Origin: Bacillota bacterium
Lineage (GTDB): Bacteria > Bacillota > Clostridia > Acetivibrionales > DSM-1351
Direction of reading: 5' to 3'
Assembly: GCA_023433945.1 (NCBI GenBank)
Contig: JAEYTP010000142.1
Coordinates: forward strand, 62,001-126,000
DNA length: 64,000 bases
Each line of letters opens with the position of its first letter. Position 1 is the first letter of the stretch. Both the position numbers and the translations under genes were made by a program. The notes beneath the pieces are model-generated. The model did no database searches, had not been told where the DNA came from, and saw only the letters and a program-made list of their open reading frames with translations. Positions 17,240-26,346 of the stretch are shown in pieces.

Positions 17240-17944
17240 ATGATTGAGGTATCGGGTGTTACAAAAAAATATGGAAAGGTGCATGCCCTTGATCATGTTT
17301 CGTTTACCGTCAAAAATAGCGGAATAACATGCTTACTGGGGATAAATGGAGTTGGAAAGTCTACTATGCTTAAGGCAATTGCTGGTCTACTCCCAATAGA
17401 TGATGGTATCATCCTCATAGATGGGGATAGAATTAAAAGCTATACCTACAACAACCTTGCCTTTGTACCCGATAGAAATGCTTTCTATCCTAGAATGTCC
17501 ATTGAGGATATCTTTTATATGATGAAAACTTTCTATATATACTGGGATGGAGAGAAGGCCAACTATATGTTGGAATACTTTAAGCTACATTCAAAATCAA
17601 GAGTCTCAGAACTATCCAAAGGCAATCTTGCAAGACTTAAGCTGGTTGTTGGATTTTCACAGGGAGCGCAATACTTACTAATGGATGAGCCATTTTTAGG
17701 AATTGATATATTTAGCAGACAAGATTTTATTCAGGCTTTAAAAAAGGATTTTGCTGAGCCTGGGCAGACAATACTACTTACTACGCATGAGATAGCTGAG
17801 ATTGAGGGACTGGCAGATCGTGTAATACTTTTAGACAGGGGATCGGTTATTCAAGAAATTGAAGTAAATGAGGCTATCAATAATGGAATGTCTATACTGG
17901 ATATAATGAGGCAGGTATATATAAATGAAGAAAAAGAGCATTAA
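17240..17944 (+). CDS. ABC transporter ATP-binding protein
   Basis: 234 aa from ATG 17240, with AGGAG 5 nt upstream; a TTG at 17219 lacks a site. Walker A is LLGINGVGKST, the signature is LSKGN (degenerate LSGGQ) and Walker B is YLLMDEP with a following H-loop THE. The Q-loop Gln is replaced in FVPDRNAF, as in many YtrB/ABC-2 type exporters. It energises the permease encoded by the next gene, which it overlaps by 20 nt. The substrate is unknown. It begins a three-gene operon right after the cheW terminator. Confidence 0.92.
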   Translation: MIEVSGVTKKYGKVHALDHVSFTVKNSGITCLLGINGVGKSTMLKAIAGLLPIDDGIILIDGDRIKSYTYNNLAFVPDRNAFYPRMSIEDIFYMMKTFYIYWDGEKANYMLEYFKLHSKSRVSELSKGNLARLKLVVGFSQGAQYLLMDEPFLGIDIFSRQDFIQALKKDFAEPGQTILLTTHEIAEIEGLADRVILLDRGSVIQEIEVNEAINNGMSILDIMRQVYINEEKEH

Positions 17945-18758
17945 GCTATTTTTTTTATTAGCCATTGAGTTTAATAGAATTATGGCCGCAATACTGCCCA
18001 TGGCATTACTATACACTGCAATTCAGCTTATTTCATGCTTTTATAAGGTATATGGATTGAATAAATCAATTGAAGAGACTGCAAACACCGAAATGAAGAC
18101 TATAGAAAGTGTTATAGAAGCTAGAAAGGGCACTTTCGGGATGTCAAATGTCGTTGAGGGTAATTCGATATTGAGTATTGGTGTTATTATTTTACTGGCA
18201 GCACTTGCTTTTTATTGTCTGTTAATCTGGTACAATGAATGGTTTTCAAGCAATAAAACCATTTATACCTTATTACTCTTACCTTACAGCAGATTGAAGC
18301 TCTATTTTATTAAGGCAATGTCAATATTAATGTCATACGGAGTTGTTATAGCTGTATTTATTATTAATATAATTTTAAATTATTTTATACTAAAAACTTA
18401 TCTATATAATGGCTTGCTTGTACAGAATGCACTTATCTCCGAACTAAGGGGGAGCAGCATTATATCAACCTTAGCACCCACACAGGGGACGGAAATTTTA
18501 GCATATGGGTTCGGTATATATGGAATACTTGGTGTGCTATTTGGATTTCCACTTATGGAAAGAGGGCTTGGATGGAAGGGAGCAGTGCTTGCGGTATTAT
18601 TGCTAATCATTTTTCCATATGTATTTATTTGGTTAGGTACGACTTATTGGCTTTTTACCTCAGAAGCTATAATTCTACAATTGCTGTGGGCAGCATTATT
18701 TATAGCAATATCGATTCTTTCTGCTAGAGCATTGCTAGAAAGTAAAATTTCTGCTTAA
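17925..18758 (+). CDS. ABC-2 type permease, substrate unknown
   Basis: 277-aa integral membrane protein with about six hydrophobic segments, starting ATG 17925 inside the end of the ATPase gene. Such tight overlap usually means paired translation. The first helix pair is followed by a polar stretch (about 45-80), then membrane spans such as IGVIILLAALAFYCLLIW. No family-specific motif is recognisable, so the call rests on topology and on the adjacent ATPase. Together they form an exporter or membrane-acting ABC complex of the YtrBC type. Confidence 0.85.
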   Translation: MKKKSIKLFFLLAIEFNRIMAAILPMALLYTAIQLISCFYKVYGLNKSIEETANTEMKTIESVIEARKGTFGMSNVVEGNSILSIGVIILLAALAFYCLLIWYNEWFSSNKTIYTLLLLPYSRLKLYFIKAMSILMSYGVVIAVFIINIILNYFILKTYLYNGLLVQNALISELRGSSIISTLAPTQGTEILAYGFGIYGILGVLFGFPLMERGLGWKGAVLAVLLLIIFPYVFIWLGTTYWLFTSEAIILQLLWAALFIAISILSARALLESKISA

Positions 18759-18769
18759 GGAGAGTTATT

Positions 18770-19984
18770 ATGAGGAGTAAATGGACAGTTCTAAATCTAG
18801 CAGTTCTCATGGTATCAGCAGTAGTCATTATTGTCTATTTAATCATGGTAAATGCTAATACATTGGATTTACATTACACTTTAAATACTTTGTCTGGAAA
18901 TGCAAGCGAACTCAATGATGTGGTTTTTAGGGGAATAAGGGTAAACTCAACCTATGATGTCAGGGAGATATTAGTGCATGGTAGCAATACTTCTGTCAAA
19001 AGAATAACCAAATTTGATGCAAAGCGTGAAGCTAGCAAGGTTGTTTTACAAAATAAAGAGGTTTTCAGGGGAAGAAGTAATTATAACAATGTTTATGAGA
19101 CAGACAAATATATCTTATATTTTAACGAGCAAAATCAAGGTGCACAGATACAGGATTTAATTATAAAAAATAGAGTATCAGGCATAGCAGTTACTGTTAA
19201 AATTACCCCTCCAATGGTTGAAAATCTTGCAAACACTGTCTTCGGAGGCATATCAGTGTACAACAATAATGCTATTCTTCTCATGGTTGGCAAAACCATG
19301 TCTAGTCAAGAGAGCTTGCCGACAGATACGGTGTTGGCTGTATATTTTGTTAGCCTCGATAAAGGTCAGGTGTATGACAGACAAATGTTCAACTTGATGA
19401 CTAAAAATGAAGCAATAGGCTTTAAGCTGCCGTTTAGCAATAGATATAGCAGTGTCAAAAATACTGGTATAGCTGTGGTTCCTTTATATCCATTTATCTA
19501 CTCTGAAGATGAAAATATACTGTCAGAAGGTTTTGGGGGAGTTAAGCCGAAGCTTTTTATGTATAATTATTACGAAAAAGAATTTTATGATTTGGATTTA
19601 CCTGATTTTGTAGTAATTGATGACTCTACTTTTTTGATTAATAGTTTAGACGGTTCTCATGTAAGTCATATTATAACCGGACAAGAACTGTATAGTATTA
19701 ATCAAGAAACAGGACAGCTCGAAAGTACAATTATATTAGAGCGTGCCTCCAAGCCTGAAATATATTTTAAGTTTATTGACAAAGCATTGATAAAAGGAAA
19801 TAAGATATATATGATTCAACATGCTAGGAATGATAATGGTTTTGAAATAAGAATAACAGCAAATGATATATATACAGGGAAACTATTGTTTGAAGGCAGC
19901 TTAACCTCAAACGACTCTACCTCCGATATATGGTTTCAACAGTCAAAAGAGCTTAAAGACTTGAGCATAGAGGCAATAATATAA
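18770..19984 (+). CDS. Unknown protein with N-terminal membrane anchor, third gene of the ABC operon
   Basis: 404 aa. One hydrophobic segment at the N-terminus (LAVLMVSAVVIIVYLIMVNA) with no cleavage or lipobox signature; the rest (about 375 residues) is hydrophilic and rich in beta-prone segments, and would face the outside. I recognise no domain. Repeated motifs such as TDKYILYFNE, GQELYSINQETGQL and NDIYTGKLLFEG suggest a beta-propeller-like fold, which is an inference from spacing only. AAGGAG at 18758-18763 precedes ATG 18770, and it is 11 nt after the permease, so it likely works with that transporter. Confidence 0.75.
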   Translation: MRSKWTVLNLAVLMVSAVVIIVYLIMVNANTLDLHYTLNTLSGNASELNDVVFRGIRVNSTYDVREILVHGSNTSVKRITKFDAKREASKVVLQNKEVFRGRSNYNNVYETDKYILYFNEQNQGAQIQDLIIKNRVSGIAVTVKITPPMVENLANTVFGGISVYNNNAILLMVGKTMSSQESLPTDTVLAVYFVSLDKGQVYDRQMFNLMTKNEAIGFKLPFSNRYSSVKNTGIAVVPLYPFIYSEDENILSEGFGGVKPKLFMYNYYEKEFYDLDLPDFVVIDDSTFLINSLDGSHVSHIITGQELYSINQETGQLESTIILERASKPEIYFKFIDKALIKGNKIYMIQHARNDNGFEIRITANDIYTGKLLFEGSLTSNDSTSDIWFQQSKELKDLSIEAII

Positions 19985-20143
19985 ATATATATCATATATA
20001 AATTGTGAAAAACCTACAGTATATATAATTTGTATCAGAACAGTTATGCCTAAAGATAATTCCATAAAACATTTTTAAGCCTATAGTTAAATTGCCATTT
20101 AACAAATATATATCCTACTATATACAATTCTCTATAAATTAAT

Positions 20144-20171
20144 AATAGAGGCTGTTATAGCAGCCTCTATT
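20144..20171 (-). terminator. Terminator hairpin between convergent genes
   Basis: AATAGAGGCTG (20144-20154) and CAGCCTCTATT (20161-20171) pair perfectly over a 6-nt loop. AT-rich tracts flank both sides. It most likely ends the acyl-CoA synthetase transcript and may serve the convergent ABC operon too. Confidence 0.8.
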
Positions 20172-20180
20172 AAAAACAAA

Positions 20181-21836
20181 TTATTTTTTATCGGTTTCAC
20201 GAATTTCCACTCTTCTGATTTTTCCACTGATAGTTTTGGGAAGCTCAGCTACAAACTCTATAATTCTAGGATATTTGTATGGTGCAGTAACATTTTTAAC
20301 ATGCTCCTGCAATTCTTTTACCAGACTATCGCTTGCCACATAGTTTTTTGCCAATACAACAGTGGCTTTAACAATCTGTCCTCTTATTTCATCCGGTACT
20401 GCGGTAATAGCGCATTCAAGTACAGCAGGGTGTTCTACCAGAGCGCTTTCAACCTCAAAAGGTCCAATTCTGTAACCTGAGCTTTTGATAACATCATCCG
20501 CTCTTCCTACAAACCAATAAAAACCATCCTCGTCTCTCCAAGCTATATCTCCGGTATAATAAATATCATCATGCCAAACCTTATTTGTAAGAGCTTCATC
20601 CCTATAATAGCCATTGAACATTCCAATGGGCTTTCTCTTGTCCAGTCTGACGACAATCTGTCCTTCCTGACCATCCTGACATGAGTTTCCTTCATCGTCC
20701 AAAAGGTCGATATCATATCCTGGAGAAGGCTTACCCATTGACCCTGGTTTTGGTTCCAACCAAGGATATGTGCCCAGTGTAACAGTAAGTTCTGTTTGTC
20801 CGAAACCCTCCATCAGCTTGAGACCGGTAGCTTTGTAGAATTGATTATATACTTCTGGATTGAGGGGTTCGCCCGCAACCGCACAGTACTTAAGCTTGCT
20901 CAAATCGTACTGTGAGAGATCTTCCTTGATAAAGAATCTGTATATTGTTGGTGGAGCACAAAAGGATGTAACCCCATACTTCGCTATTACTTCCAACATT
21001 TCTTTTGGCACAAATTTGTTTAAGTCATATACAAAAACTGCGCAGCCTGCAAGCCATTGACCGTAGATCTTGCCCCAAACTGCTTTTGCCCAGCCAGTGT
21101 CTGCAACAGTCAGATGAAGGCCATCCTCTTGGACATTTTGCCAGTATTTTGCTGTTAAAATGTGTCCGAGTGGATAGGTATAATCGTGTTGAACCATTTT
21201 AGGCATGCCGGTAGTACCTGATGTAAAATATAGAAGCATTATGTCATCATTTTGTGAGGCTTCTTCGCCTGTGGGCCTCTCAAAATCAGGGGAGCTTTGG
21301 TCAATACCTTTAACAAAGTCGAGCCAACCTTCCTTTTCACCACCTACTAGTGCCTTGTATTTCAATGAAGGTGAGCTTTCTTCAGCGGCTTCAATATGCT
21401 CTATAACTTCAGGTTCAGCCACACATACAATCATCTTTATGTCAGCGGCATTGTTTCTATATACAATATCCTTCTTTGTAAGCAGATGAGTTGCAGGGAT
21501 GGTAATTGCACCAAGCTTGTGAAGAGCCAGAATGCAGAACCAGAACTCGTATCTCCTCTTTAAGATAAGCATTACAGGGTCTCCACGTTTAATGCCAATT
21601 GATTTAAAGTAATTGGCAGTTTTGTCGCTGTATTCTTTTAGCTGTGAAAAAGTAAAGGTGGCTTCTGCACCATTTTCATCACACCAAACTAATGCTGTTT
21701 TATTGGGAGCTTTTTTTGCATAATCATCTACAACGTCATACGCGAAGTTAAAATTGTCGGGAACAGTAATCTTAAAATTTTCTACAAAATCCTCATAAGA
21801 GGTATAATCTACTTTAGATAAGTATTTCTCTAGCAT
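20181..21836 (-). CDS. AMP-forming acyl-CoA synthetase (acetyl/medium-chain type)
   Basis: 551 aa, ANL superfamily. The start is ATG at 21836, with GGAGGT 6 nt upstream; the ATG at 21848 overlaps that site. P-loop LYFTSGTTGMPKMVQHD, YTGDIAWRDEDGFYWFVGRADD (core of the adenylation hinge), SSGYRIGPFEVES and the C-terminal catalytic lysine in KTISGKIRR are all intact. The enzyme activates a carboxylic acid with ATP to the acyl-AMP and then the CoA thioester. Overall layout matches medium-chain/acetyl-CoA synthetases. Chain-length preference cannot be read. It is co-transcribed behind the XRE-cupin gene 18 nt upstream. Confidence 0.9.
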   Translation of the reverse strand: MLEKYLSKVDYTSYEDFVENFKITVPDNFNFAYDVVDDYAKKAPNKTALVWCDENGAEATFTFSQLKEYSDKTANYFKSIGIKRGDPVMLILKRRYEFWFCILALHKLGAITIPATHLLTKKDIVYRNNAADIKMIVCVAEPEVIEHIEAAEESSPSLKYKALVGGEKEGWLDFVKGIDQSSPDFERPTGEEASQNDDIMLLYFTSGTTGMPKMVQHDYTYPLGHILTAKYWQNVQEDGLHLTVADTGWAKAVWGKIYGQWLAGCAVFVYDLNKFVPKEMLEVIAKYGVTSFCAPPTIYRFFIKEDLSQYDLSKLKYCAVAGEPLNPEVYNQFYKATGLKLMEGFGQTELTVTLGTYPWLEPKPGSMGKPSPGYDIDLLDDEGNSCQDGQEGQIVVRLDKRKPIGMFNGYYRDEALTNKVWHDDIYYTGDIAWRDEDGFYWFVGRADDVIKSSGYRIGPFEVESALVEHPAVLECAITAVPDEIRGQIVKATVVLAKNYVASDSLVKELQEHVKNVTAPYKYPRIIEFVAELPKTISGKIRRVEIRETDKK

Positions 21837-21854
21837 TGTGACCTCCATATATTC

Positions 21855-22409
21855 CTAAAAAATAATTGCAAGGAATCTAGCTTGTTTGCCGTTCATTGCC
21901 TTCATACCGTGATTTGCAGAGGAGTCAAAATATATAGAATCTCCTTCTTCCATAATAATCTCATGACCGTTAATGATAATCTTGATGGTACCTTCTAATA
22001 CATAATTGAATTCTTGACCTTTATGGCTGTTAAAGTGTACCGGCTCGTCCTCACTTACTGGGGGAACGGTTACTATAAACGGCTCAGCTTTTTTGCCAAT
22101 AAAATTATAAGCTAAACTGTGATACTTATATGCCTCGCGCCTTTCAACGCTAACACCAGCTCCACGTCTGACCAACTGATAGGTATGCAGTTTAGGAGCA
22201 TCACCGGTAAGAATTGCTGACAATTCAACATTAAACTTGTTTGCTATCAAGTATAGGAAGCTTACTGGGATATCTGTATTTCCCCCCTCATAACTTGTGT
22301 ATGTTTCGACATCAATATTTAACTGGCTTGCAAGAGTTTCAACTGTTAATCCCGCAATCTCTCTCAAATCTCTAATTCGAGTTGCAATCATTTTAATCTG
22401 ATCTGACAT
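21855..22409 (-). CDS. XRE-family transcriptional regulator with C-terminal cupin domain
   Basis: 184 aa. An N-terminal helix-turn-helix (about 8-62: IRDLREIAGLTVETLASQL) is followed by a cupin barrel with HFNSHKGQEFNYVLEG and SIYFDSSANHGMKA. Such proteins sense a small ligand in the cupin and control nearby genes. It starts 18 nt ahead of the acyl-CoA synthetase gene in the same operon; regulators of this type next to an AMP-forming synthetase are common in Clostridia. It probably controls its own operon. The ligand is unknown. Confidence 0.9.
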   Translation of the reverse strand: MSDQIKMIATRIRDLREIAGLTVETLASQLNIDVETYTSYEGGNTDIPVSFLYLIANKFNVELSAILTGDAPKLHTYQLVRRGAGVSVERREAYKYHSLAYNFIGKKAEPFIVTVPPVSEDEPVHFNSHKGQEFNYVLEGTIKIIINGHEIIMEEGDSIYFDSSANHGMKAMNGKQARFLAIIF

Positions 22410-22677
22410 GTAATCACACTCCTAAAATATAAATAAATTGTTATACATGGCTTGTATATATTAATATAATGCTATTATAAAATGTATTAATATATCAATA
22501 TAATTCTATAATGAAATATACACCAATACATACATGATTTCTACCTACTTTCTTCTAATCAAAGTTCATGATTTCTGACATTTTTAATTATAAAATAGTA
22601 TGGTAAAAAATATTGCGATATGATAGTATAAAATTTGAAAGAAGTGACATTATATTGAAATATTTGGAGGGAGTTCA

Positions 22678-23922
22678 GTGACAATTAGTAAAAAGATATT
22701 ATCTATTTGTTTTGGTTGTATAGTCATTTTTGGTGGTGGAGCCTTAAGCAGTGTTTTGCTTGGTATCCCTATGTATATTGTCGCAGTAGTAGCAAGTATT
22801 TTTATTATTGGTGTGGGTATATGGTTCACACTATCTCTCACACGCCCTCTCAAAACCCTTGTAAAGGTTGTTGAAAGAACGGCTAATTTTGATTTGTCAC
22901 ACGACCAGACATATAATTTGATAAAGGGAAGAAAGGACGAAATAGGTATACTTGCAAGAAATATTTCTACTATGAGAAGCTCTTTTCGTGATATGTTAAG
23001 TTTAATGCAGGACACTTCAGATGGTTTGTTTGACGCATCTACTCAAGTAGAGAAGATGGCCCGTGAACTCCGCGACAAGACAGATCATACCTTAGAAACA
23101 ACCGAGCATTTGTCTGCAACAATGCAAGAGTCAGCTGCAACAACTCAACAGATCAATTTTACAACACAGGAAATAAAACATAATATTGATCTTATTTCTC
23201 AAAAGTCTGAGCTTGGAGCAAATGAAGCATTAAGTATTAATTACAGGGCAAATGAAATAAAAGAGGATGCAAAAAAGGCGGCAGACAACGCTAATGATGT
23301 ATACATAAATGTAAAGCAACAGCTCATGACTGCTATTGACGAGGCGCAAGCTGTGTCACAAATTGAGTTGCTAGCTCAAGCAATTTTGCAGATTACAGAG
23401 CAAACAAATTTACTTTCTCTTAATGCAGCAATAGAAGCAGCTCGTGCTGGCGAGGCGGGAAAAGGGTTTGCTGTCGTTGCTGATGAAATAAGAAAACTAG
23501 CTGACCAGTCATCAAAAACAGCAGGCGACATAAAAAACATTGTTATGAAGGTAAATCAATCGGTAGGTGCATTGACAGATAGTGCAGGAGTTCTACTGGA
23601 TTTTGTTGATAAGGATGTTCTAAATGACTACAAGAAGCTTATTGATACAGGTTCACAGTACTGTGATGACTCAGGAAAATTCTCAAAGATGATGAGTGAA
23701 TTCAATGAATCTTCAAAGCATATTAATACTTCTATTTCAACTATTGTTATGGCAGTTGAACAGGTTACCAAGAGTGTCAACGAGAGTGCGGCAGGTGTGG
23801 AAAATATCACAGTTAAGACAGCTGATATAGTTGAAGAGTTTAGTAAGGTTGAGACATCCACTAAACAAAACCTTGTATCATCTCAAAAGCTCAAGGAACA
23901 GGTTAAAAAATTTACCTTATAA
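22678..23922 (+). CDS. Methyl-accepting chemotaxis protein without extracytoplasmic sensor domain
   Basis: 414 aa. Two membrane helices (about 5-28 and 31-54) are joined by a very short turn, so there is no ligand-binding domain outside. A HAMP region follows (55-105) and then a long helical signalling domain with the tip EQTNLLSLNAAIEAARAGEA and FAVVADEIRKLADQS. Such receptors sense membrane state, redox or a partner protein. The start is GTG 22678 with GGAGGG at 22667-22672. No CheR-tethering pentapeptide is seen at the C-terminus. It may feed the CheA/CheW pair encoded 6-10 kb upstream. The HD-GYP gene follows after 73 nt. Confidence 0.92.
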   Translation: MTISKKILSICFGCIVIFGGGALSSVLLGIPMYIVAVVASIFIIGVGIWFTLSLTRPLKTLVKVVERTANFDLSHDQTYNLIKGRKDEIGILARNISTMRSSFRDMLSLMQDTSDGLFDASTQVEKMARELRDKTDHTLETTEHLSATMQESAATTQQINFTTQEIKHNIDLISQKSELGANEALSINYRANEIKEDAKKAADNANDVYINVKQQLMTAIDEAQAVSQIELLAQAILQITEQTNLLSLNAAIEAARAGEAGKGFAVVADEIRKLADQSSKTAGDIKNIVMKVNQSVGALTDSAGVLLDFVDKDVLNDYKKLIDTGSQYCDDSGKFSKMMSEFNESSKHINTSISTIVMAVEQVTKSVNESAAGVENITVKTADIVEEFSKVETSTKQNLVSSQKLKEQVKKFTL

Positions 23923-23995
23923 AACAAACAAGGCAACCACACTGTTACTATTTTCTTTCCCTTAGTCTAACTAATTTAACCAACAGGTGATTGTT

Positions 23996-25051
23996 ATGGA
24001 GAAAATACTAGTAAAAATCAATGAAAAGTTAATTGATGTAAAGCTAGCCCAGGATGTACTTACATCGTCTGGTATTTTAATTGTGCCAGAAGATACTGTG
24101 ATAACAGATCATATTCTTAAAAAGCTTTATGATTTCAAAATTGAGGATGTTGTTGTCTACAAGCCTGAGAAGGCTGTAGATATTGTTGAATCCACGCAAG
24201 TAAATACTTATGAATTATATTATAAGGAGTACTCCAAGGATGTTAATGAATTAAAAGGGGTACTTCAGGAGATTGCTGCTGGTAAAAGGCTAGACTATTC
24301 ACGTGTTGACAAGATTTCAAAGAATATTTATTACAAAATCAATAACTGTTTTTCCTTCATAGAGTGTATTAAGGCTGTTAAAAGTGTTGATGAGTATACA
24401 TATACTCATTCTGTAAATGTGTCCGTTTACTCTATGCTCATAGGAAAATGGCTAAATTTTAATGATAATCAACTTATGGATATTATACTAGCAGGGCTTC
24501 TTCATGACGTAGGCAAAGCAAAAATTCCTCTTGAAATACTCAATAAAAAGGGTCCGTTGACATATGATGAGTTTGAAATAATTAAAAAGCATACATTATA
24601 TGGCTATGAGATTGTTAAGGACCATGATGAGATTAGTAATGAAGTAAAAAAAGCTATTCTGACACACCATGAAAAGGAAAACGGAAAAGGTTATCCAATG
24701 GGCCTTAAAGGGGATCAGAAGAACCTATATGCCAAGATTATTACTGTTGCGGATGTTTTTGATGCAATAACGACTGTTAGAGTTTACAAAGATAAGAAGA
24801 CACCATTTGATGCATTTAAAGAACTTGAAGCCGTTGGCTATGATGCATTGGACCCTCAGATTTTGATGGTTTTGTTCAAAAACCTTCCCAGCTACTATGT
24901 AGGCTCAAAGGTAAAAATGAATTCTGGTGAGTTGGGTGAAGTAGTATATGTACCATCACAATGCATATATGCTCCGGTTGTGAGATTAGAAGATGAACAA
25001 TTCCTTGACATTTCAAAATGCCAGGACAAGTCTATTAAAGAATTTATTTAA
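23996..25051 (+). CDS. HD-GYP domain protein (probable c-di-GMP phosphodiesterase)
   Basis: 351 aa from ATG 23996 with AGGTGA at 23985-23990. The N-terminal third has no recognised domain. The HD-GYP domain shows HSVNVSVYS, GLLHDVGKAKIP, ILTHHEKENGKGYPMGLKG (intact GYP) and DVFDAITTVRVYKDK. HD-GYP enzymes linearise cyclic di-GMP to pGpG/GMP. No receiver or membrane segment is present. It follows the chemoreceptor gene and may be its operon partner, connecting chemosensing to c-di-GMP level. The last codons are repeated 67 nt downstream. Confidence 0.9.
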   Translation: MEKILVKINEKLIDVKLAQDVLTSSGILIVPEDTVITDHILKKLYDFKIEDVVVYKPEKAVDIVESTQVNTYELYYKEYSKDVNELKGVLQEIAAGKRLDYSRVDKISKNIYYKINNCFSFIECIKAVKSVDEYTYTHSVNVSVYSMLIGKWLNFNDNQLMDIILAGLLHDVGKAKIPLEILNKKGPLTYDEFEIIKKHTLYGYEIVKDHDEISNEVKKAILTHHEKENGKGYPMGLKGDQKNLYAKIITVADVFDAITTVRVYKDKKTPFDAFKELEAVGYDALDPQILMVLFKNLPSYYVGSKVKMNSGELGEVVYVPSQCIYAPVVRLEDEQFLDISKCQDKSIKEFI

Positions 25052-25106
25052 AATTTATTAATAGTTTAGCTAGTTAAATTAAAGATGCCAGGACAAGTCT
25101 ATTAAA
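25018..25106 (+). repeat. Duplicated 3' end of the HD-GYP gene
   Basis: A 22-bp sequence starting ATGCCAGGACAAG occurs at 25018-25039, inside the last codons of the gene, and again identically at 25085-25106, after the stop. The flanking AT-rich sequence is also partly alike. The period is 67 bp. Confidence 0.9.
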
Positions 25107-25167
25107 CAATTCATTAATAATTTATTTAGTTCTTTTTTAAAATGATATGTTTGTAGTTTTCTCATAA

Positions 25168-26046
25168 TTATAATGATTCAAGAAAAGTAGTTACCGCTTT
25201 TGATGGTACTACTTTTTTATTTGTCACGACACCCAGCTCTCGTTTTGGGGGCTTTTTTGCTGGTACTATTTCGAAAAGCTCACTATTTTCAATATATTGT
25301 TGGGCACTTTCACGAAGCACATATGCAATACCTGTGCCTATTCTAGCAAATTCTATAACAAGTTCAAGGCTTTCAAGTTCGATTTCAGCGTTGCAGGTAA
25401 GTCCGTTTTCCTCAAAAAAACTATTGAGGAGTTTTCGAGTGGAGCTTTCTGAATCCAAGAGTATTAATGGATATTTATTTAACTCACTCAATGATATTTG
25501 ACTATTTTTAAGATTAGGATATTTATGGGGCACTGCAACAAATATATCTTCTACACTCGCAAATTTCTTGTAGCTGTAATTGGTATTATCCTGAGGTGGG
25601 GTAGCAATAATAAAGTCCGCTAGACCATCCTTTAGAACTCCATAGAGCTGAGGTGTAGTCCTGTTTATAACTTTTACAAGTATTTTGGGGTACTGCTGAT
25701 TGAACTTCTTGATATATGGCATGAGAAAATATTTGCAGATTGAATCAGATACTCCAATTCTAATGTCACCTGCACTTAAATCATCCATTTCTATAAGTTT
25801 TGACTCAGCCGTCTTTAAATAGTTGTAAGCTTGGGAGACATAGCTATATAACAGCTCGGCCTCTTTTGTTAGCTGAATACTACGGGCATTTCTGATAAAC
25901 AGCGATACTCCCAACTGCTTCTCAAGTCCTTTTATAGCTTGGCTAACTGCAGACTGTGTTATATATAACCTTTTAGCAGCTGTAGAAAAGCTTTTTTCAG
26001 TGGCACAATAATAAAATATCTTATATAACTCAAAATTTATATCCAT
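25168..26046 (-). CDS. LysR-family transcriptional regulator
   Basis: 292 aa. The N-terminal winged helix-turn-helix (YKIFYYCATEKSFSTAAKRL, then TQSAVSQAIKGLEKQLG) is the LysR signature; the C-terminal part is a periplasmic-binding-like effector domain in two lobes (from about residue 88). LysR proteins usually activate a divergent gene in response to a small inducer. The divergent neighbour here is purL, 300 nt away, but a link to purine synthesis is not established for this subgroup. Length is normal and the protein is intact. Confidence 0.93.
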   Translation of the reverse strand: MDINFELYKIFYYCATEKSFSTAAKRLYITQSAVSQAIKGLEKQLGVSLFIRNARSIQLTKEAELLYSYVSQAYNYLKTAESKLIEMDDLSAGDIRIGVSDSICKYFLMPYIKKFNQQYPKILVKVINRTTPQLYGVLKDGLADFIIATPPQDNTNYSYKKFASVEDIFVAVPHKYPNLKNSQISLSELNKYPLILLDSESSTRKLLNSFFEENGLTCNAEIELESLELVIEFARIGTGIAYVLRESAQQYIENSELFEIVPAKKPPKRELGVVTNKKVVPSKAVTTFLESL

Positions 26047-26346
26047 TAGTTATCCTTATACATTATATTAATAATATTAATTTTACTAATATATTTTATC
26101 ATATTATAATTAAGTAGGAAAGAGAAATATAGAAAACTTGTTGAGATTTACTAAGACTTAATATGGACTTGTAAAGAATAATTGCAGAATTATATAGTCT
26201 GGAAAATGACTGATATAGAGAATTATTGGACAGCGAAAAGGATAAGGGCTGATAAAAAAGCTGAATAAATGGCCAATAATAGGTTTATAGGAAGACTCAT
26301 AAAGACTAAAATAAATTGGTATCAAATAAAAGCGGGGGTATTACAT
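26047..26346. other. Divergent region between the LysR gene and purL
   Basis: 300 bp holding the purL leader. A purine-rich stretch (26100-26250) could fold, but I cannot match it to the purine, PRPP, ZTP or guanidine riboswitch consensus. An open frame at 26269-26346 in phase with purL is judged to be untranslated leader. Confidence 0.4.

Noticed and set aside
22560..22677. Sigma-D (chemotaxis-type) promoter before the MCP gene, because of a GCGATATG sequence
   Set aside because: No TAAA element lies at the required 14-16 nt; the spacings found are 7 and 20.
26269..26346. N-terminal extension of PurL from ATG 26269
   Set aside because: It has no ribosome site, resembles no PurL N-terminus, and ATG 26347 has GCGGGGG at correct distance.
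26100..26346. Purine, PRPP or ZTP riboswitch before purL
   Set aside because: I could not match any of the conserved core sequences; a covariance search (Rfam/Infernal) would decide.
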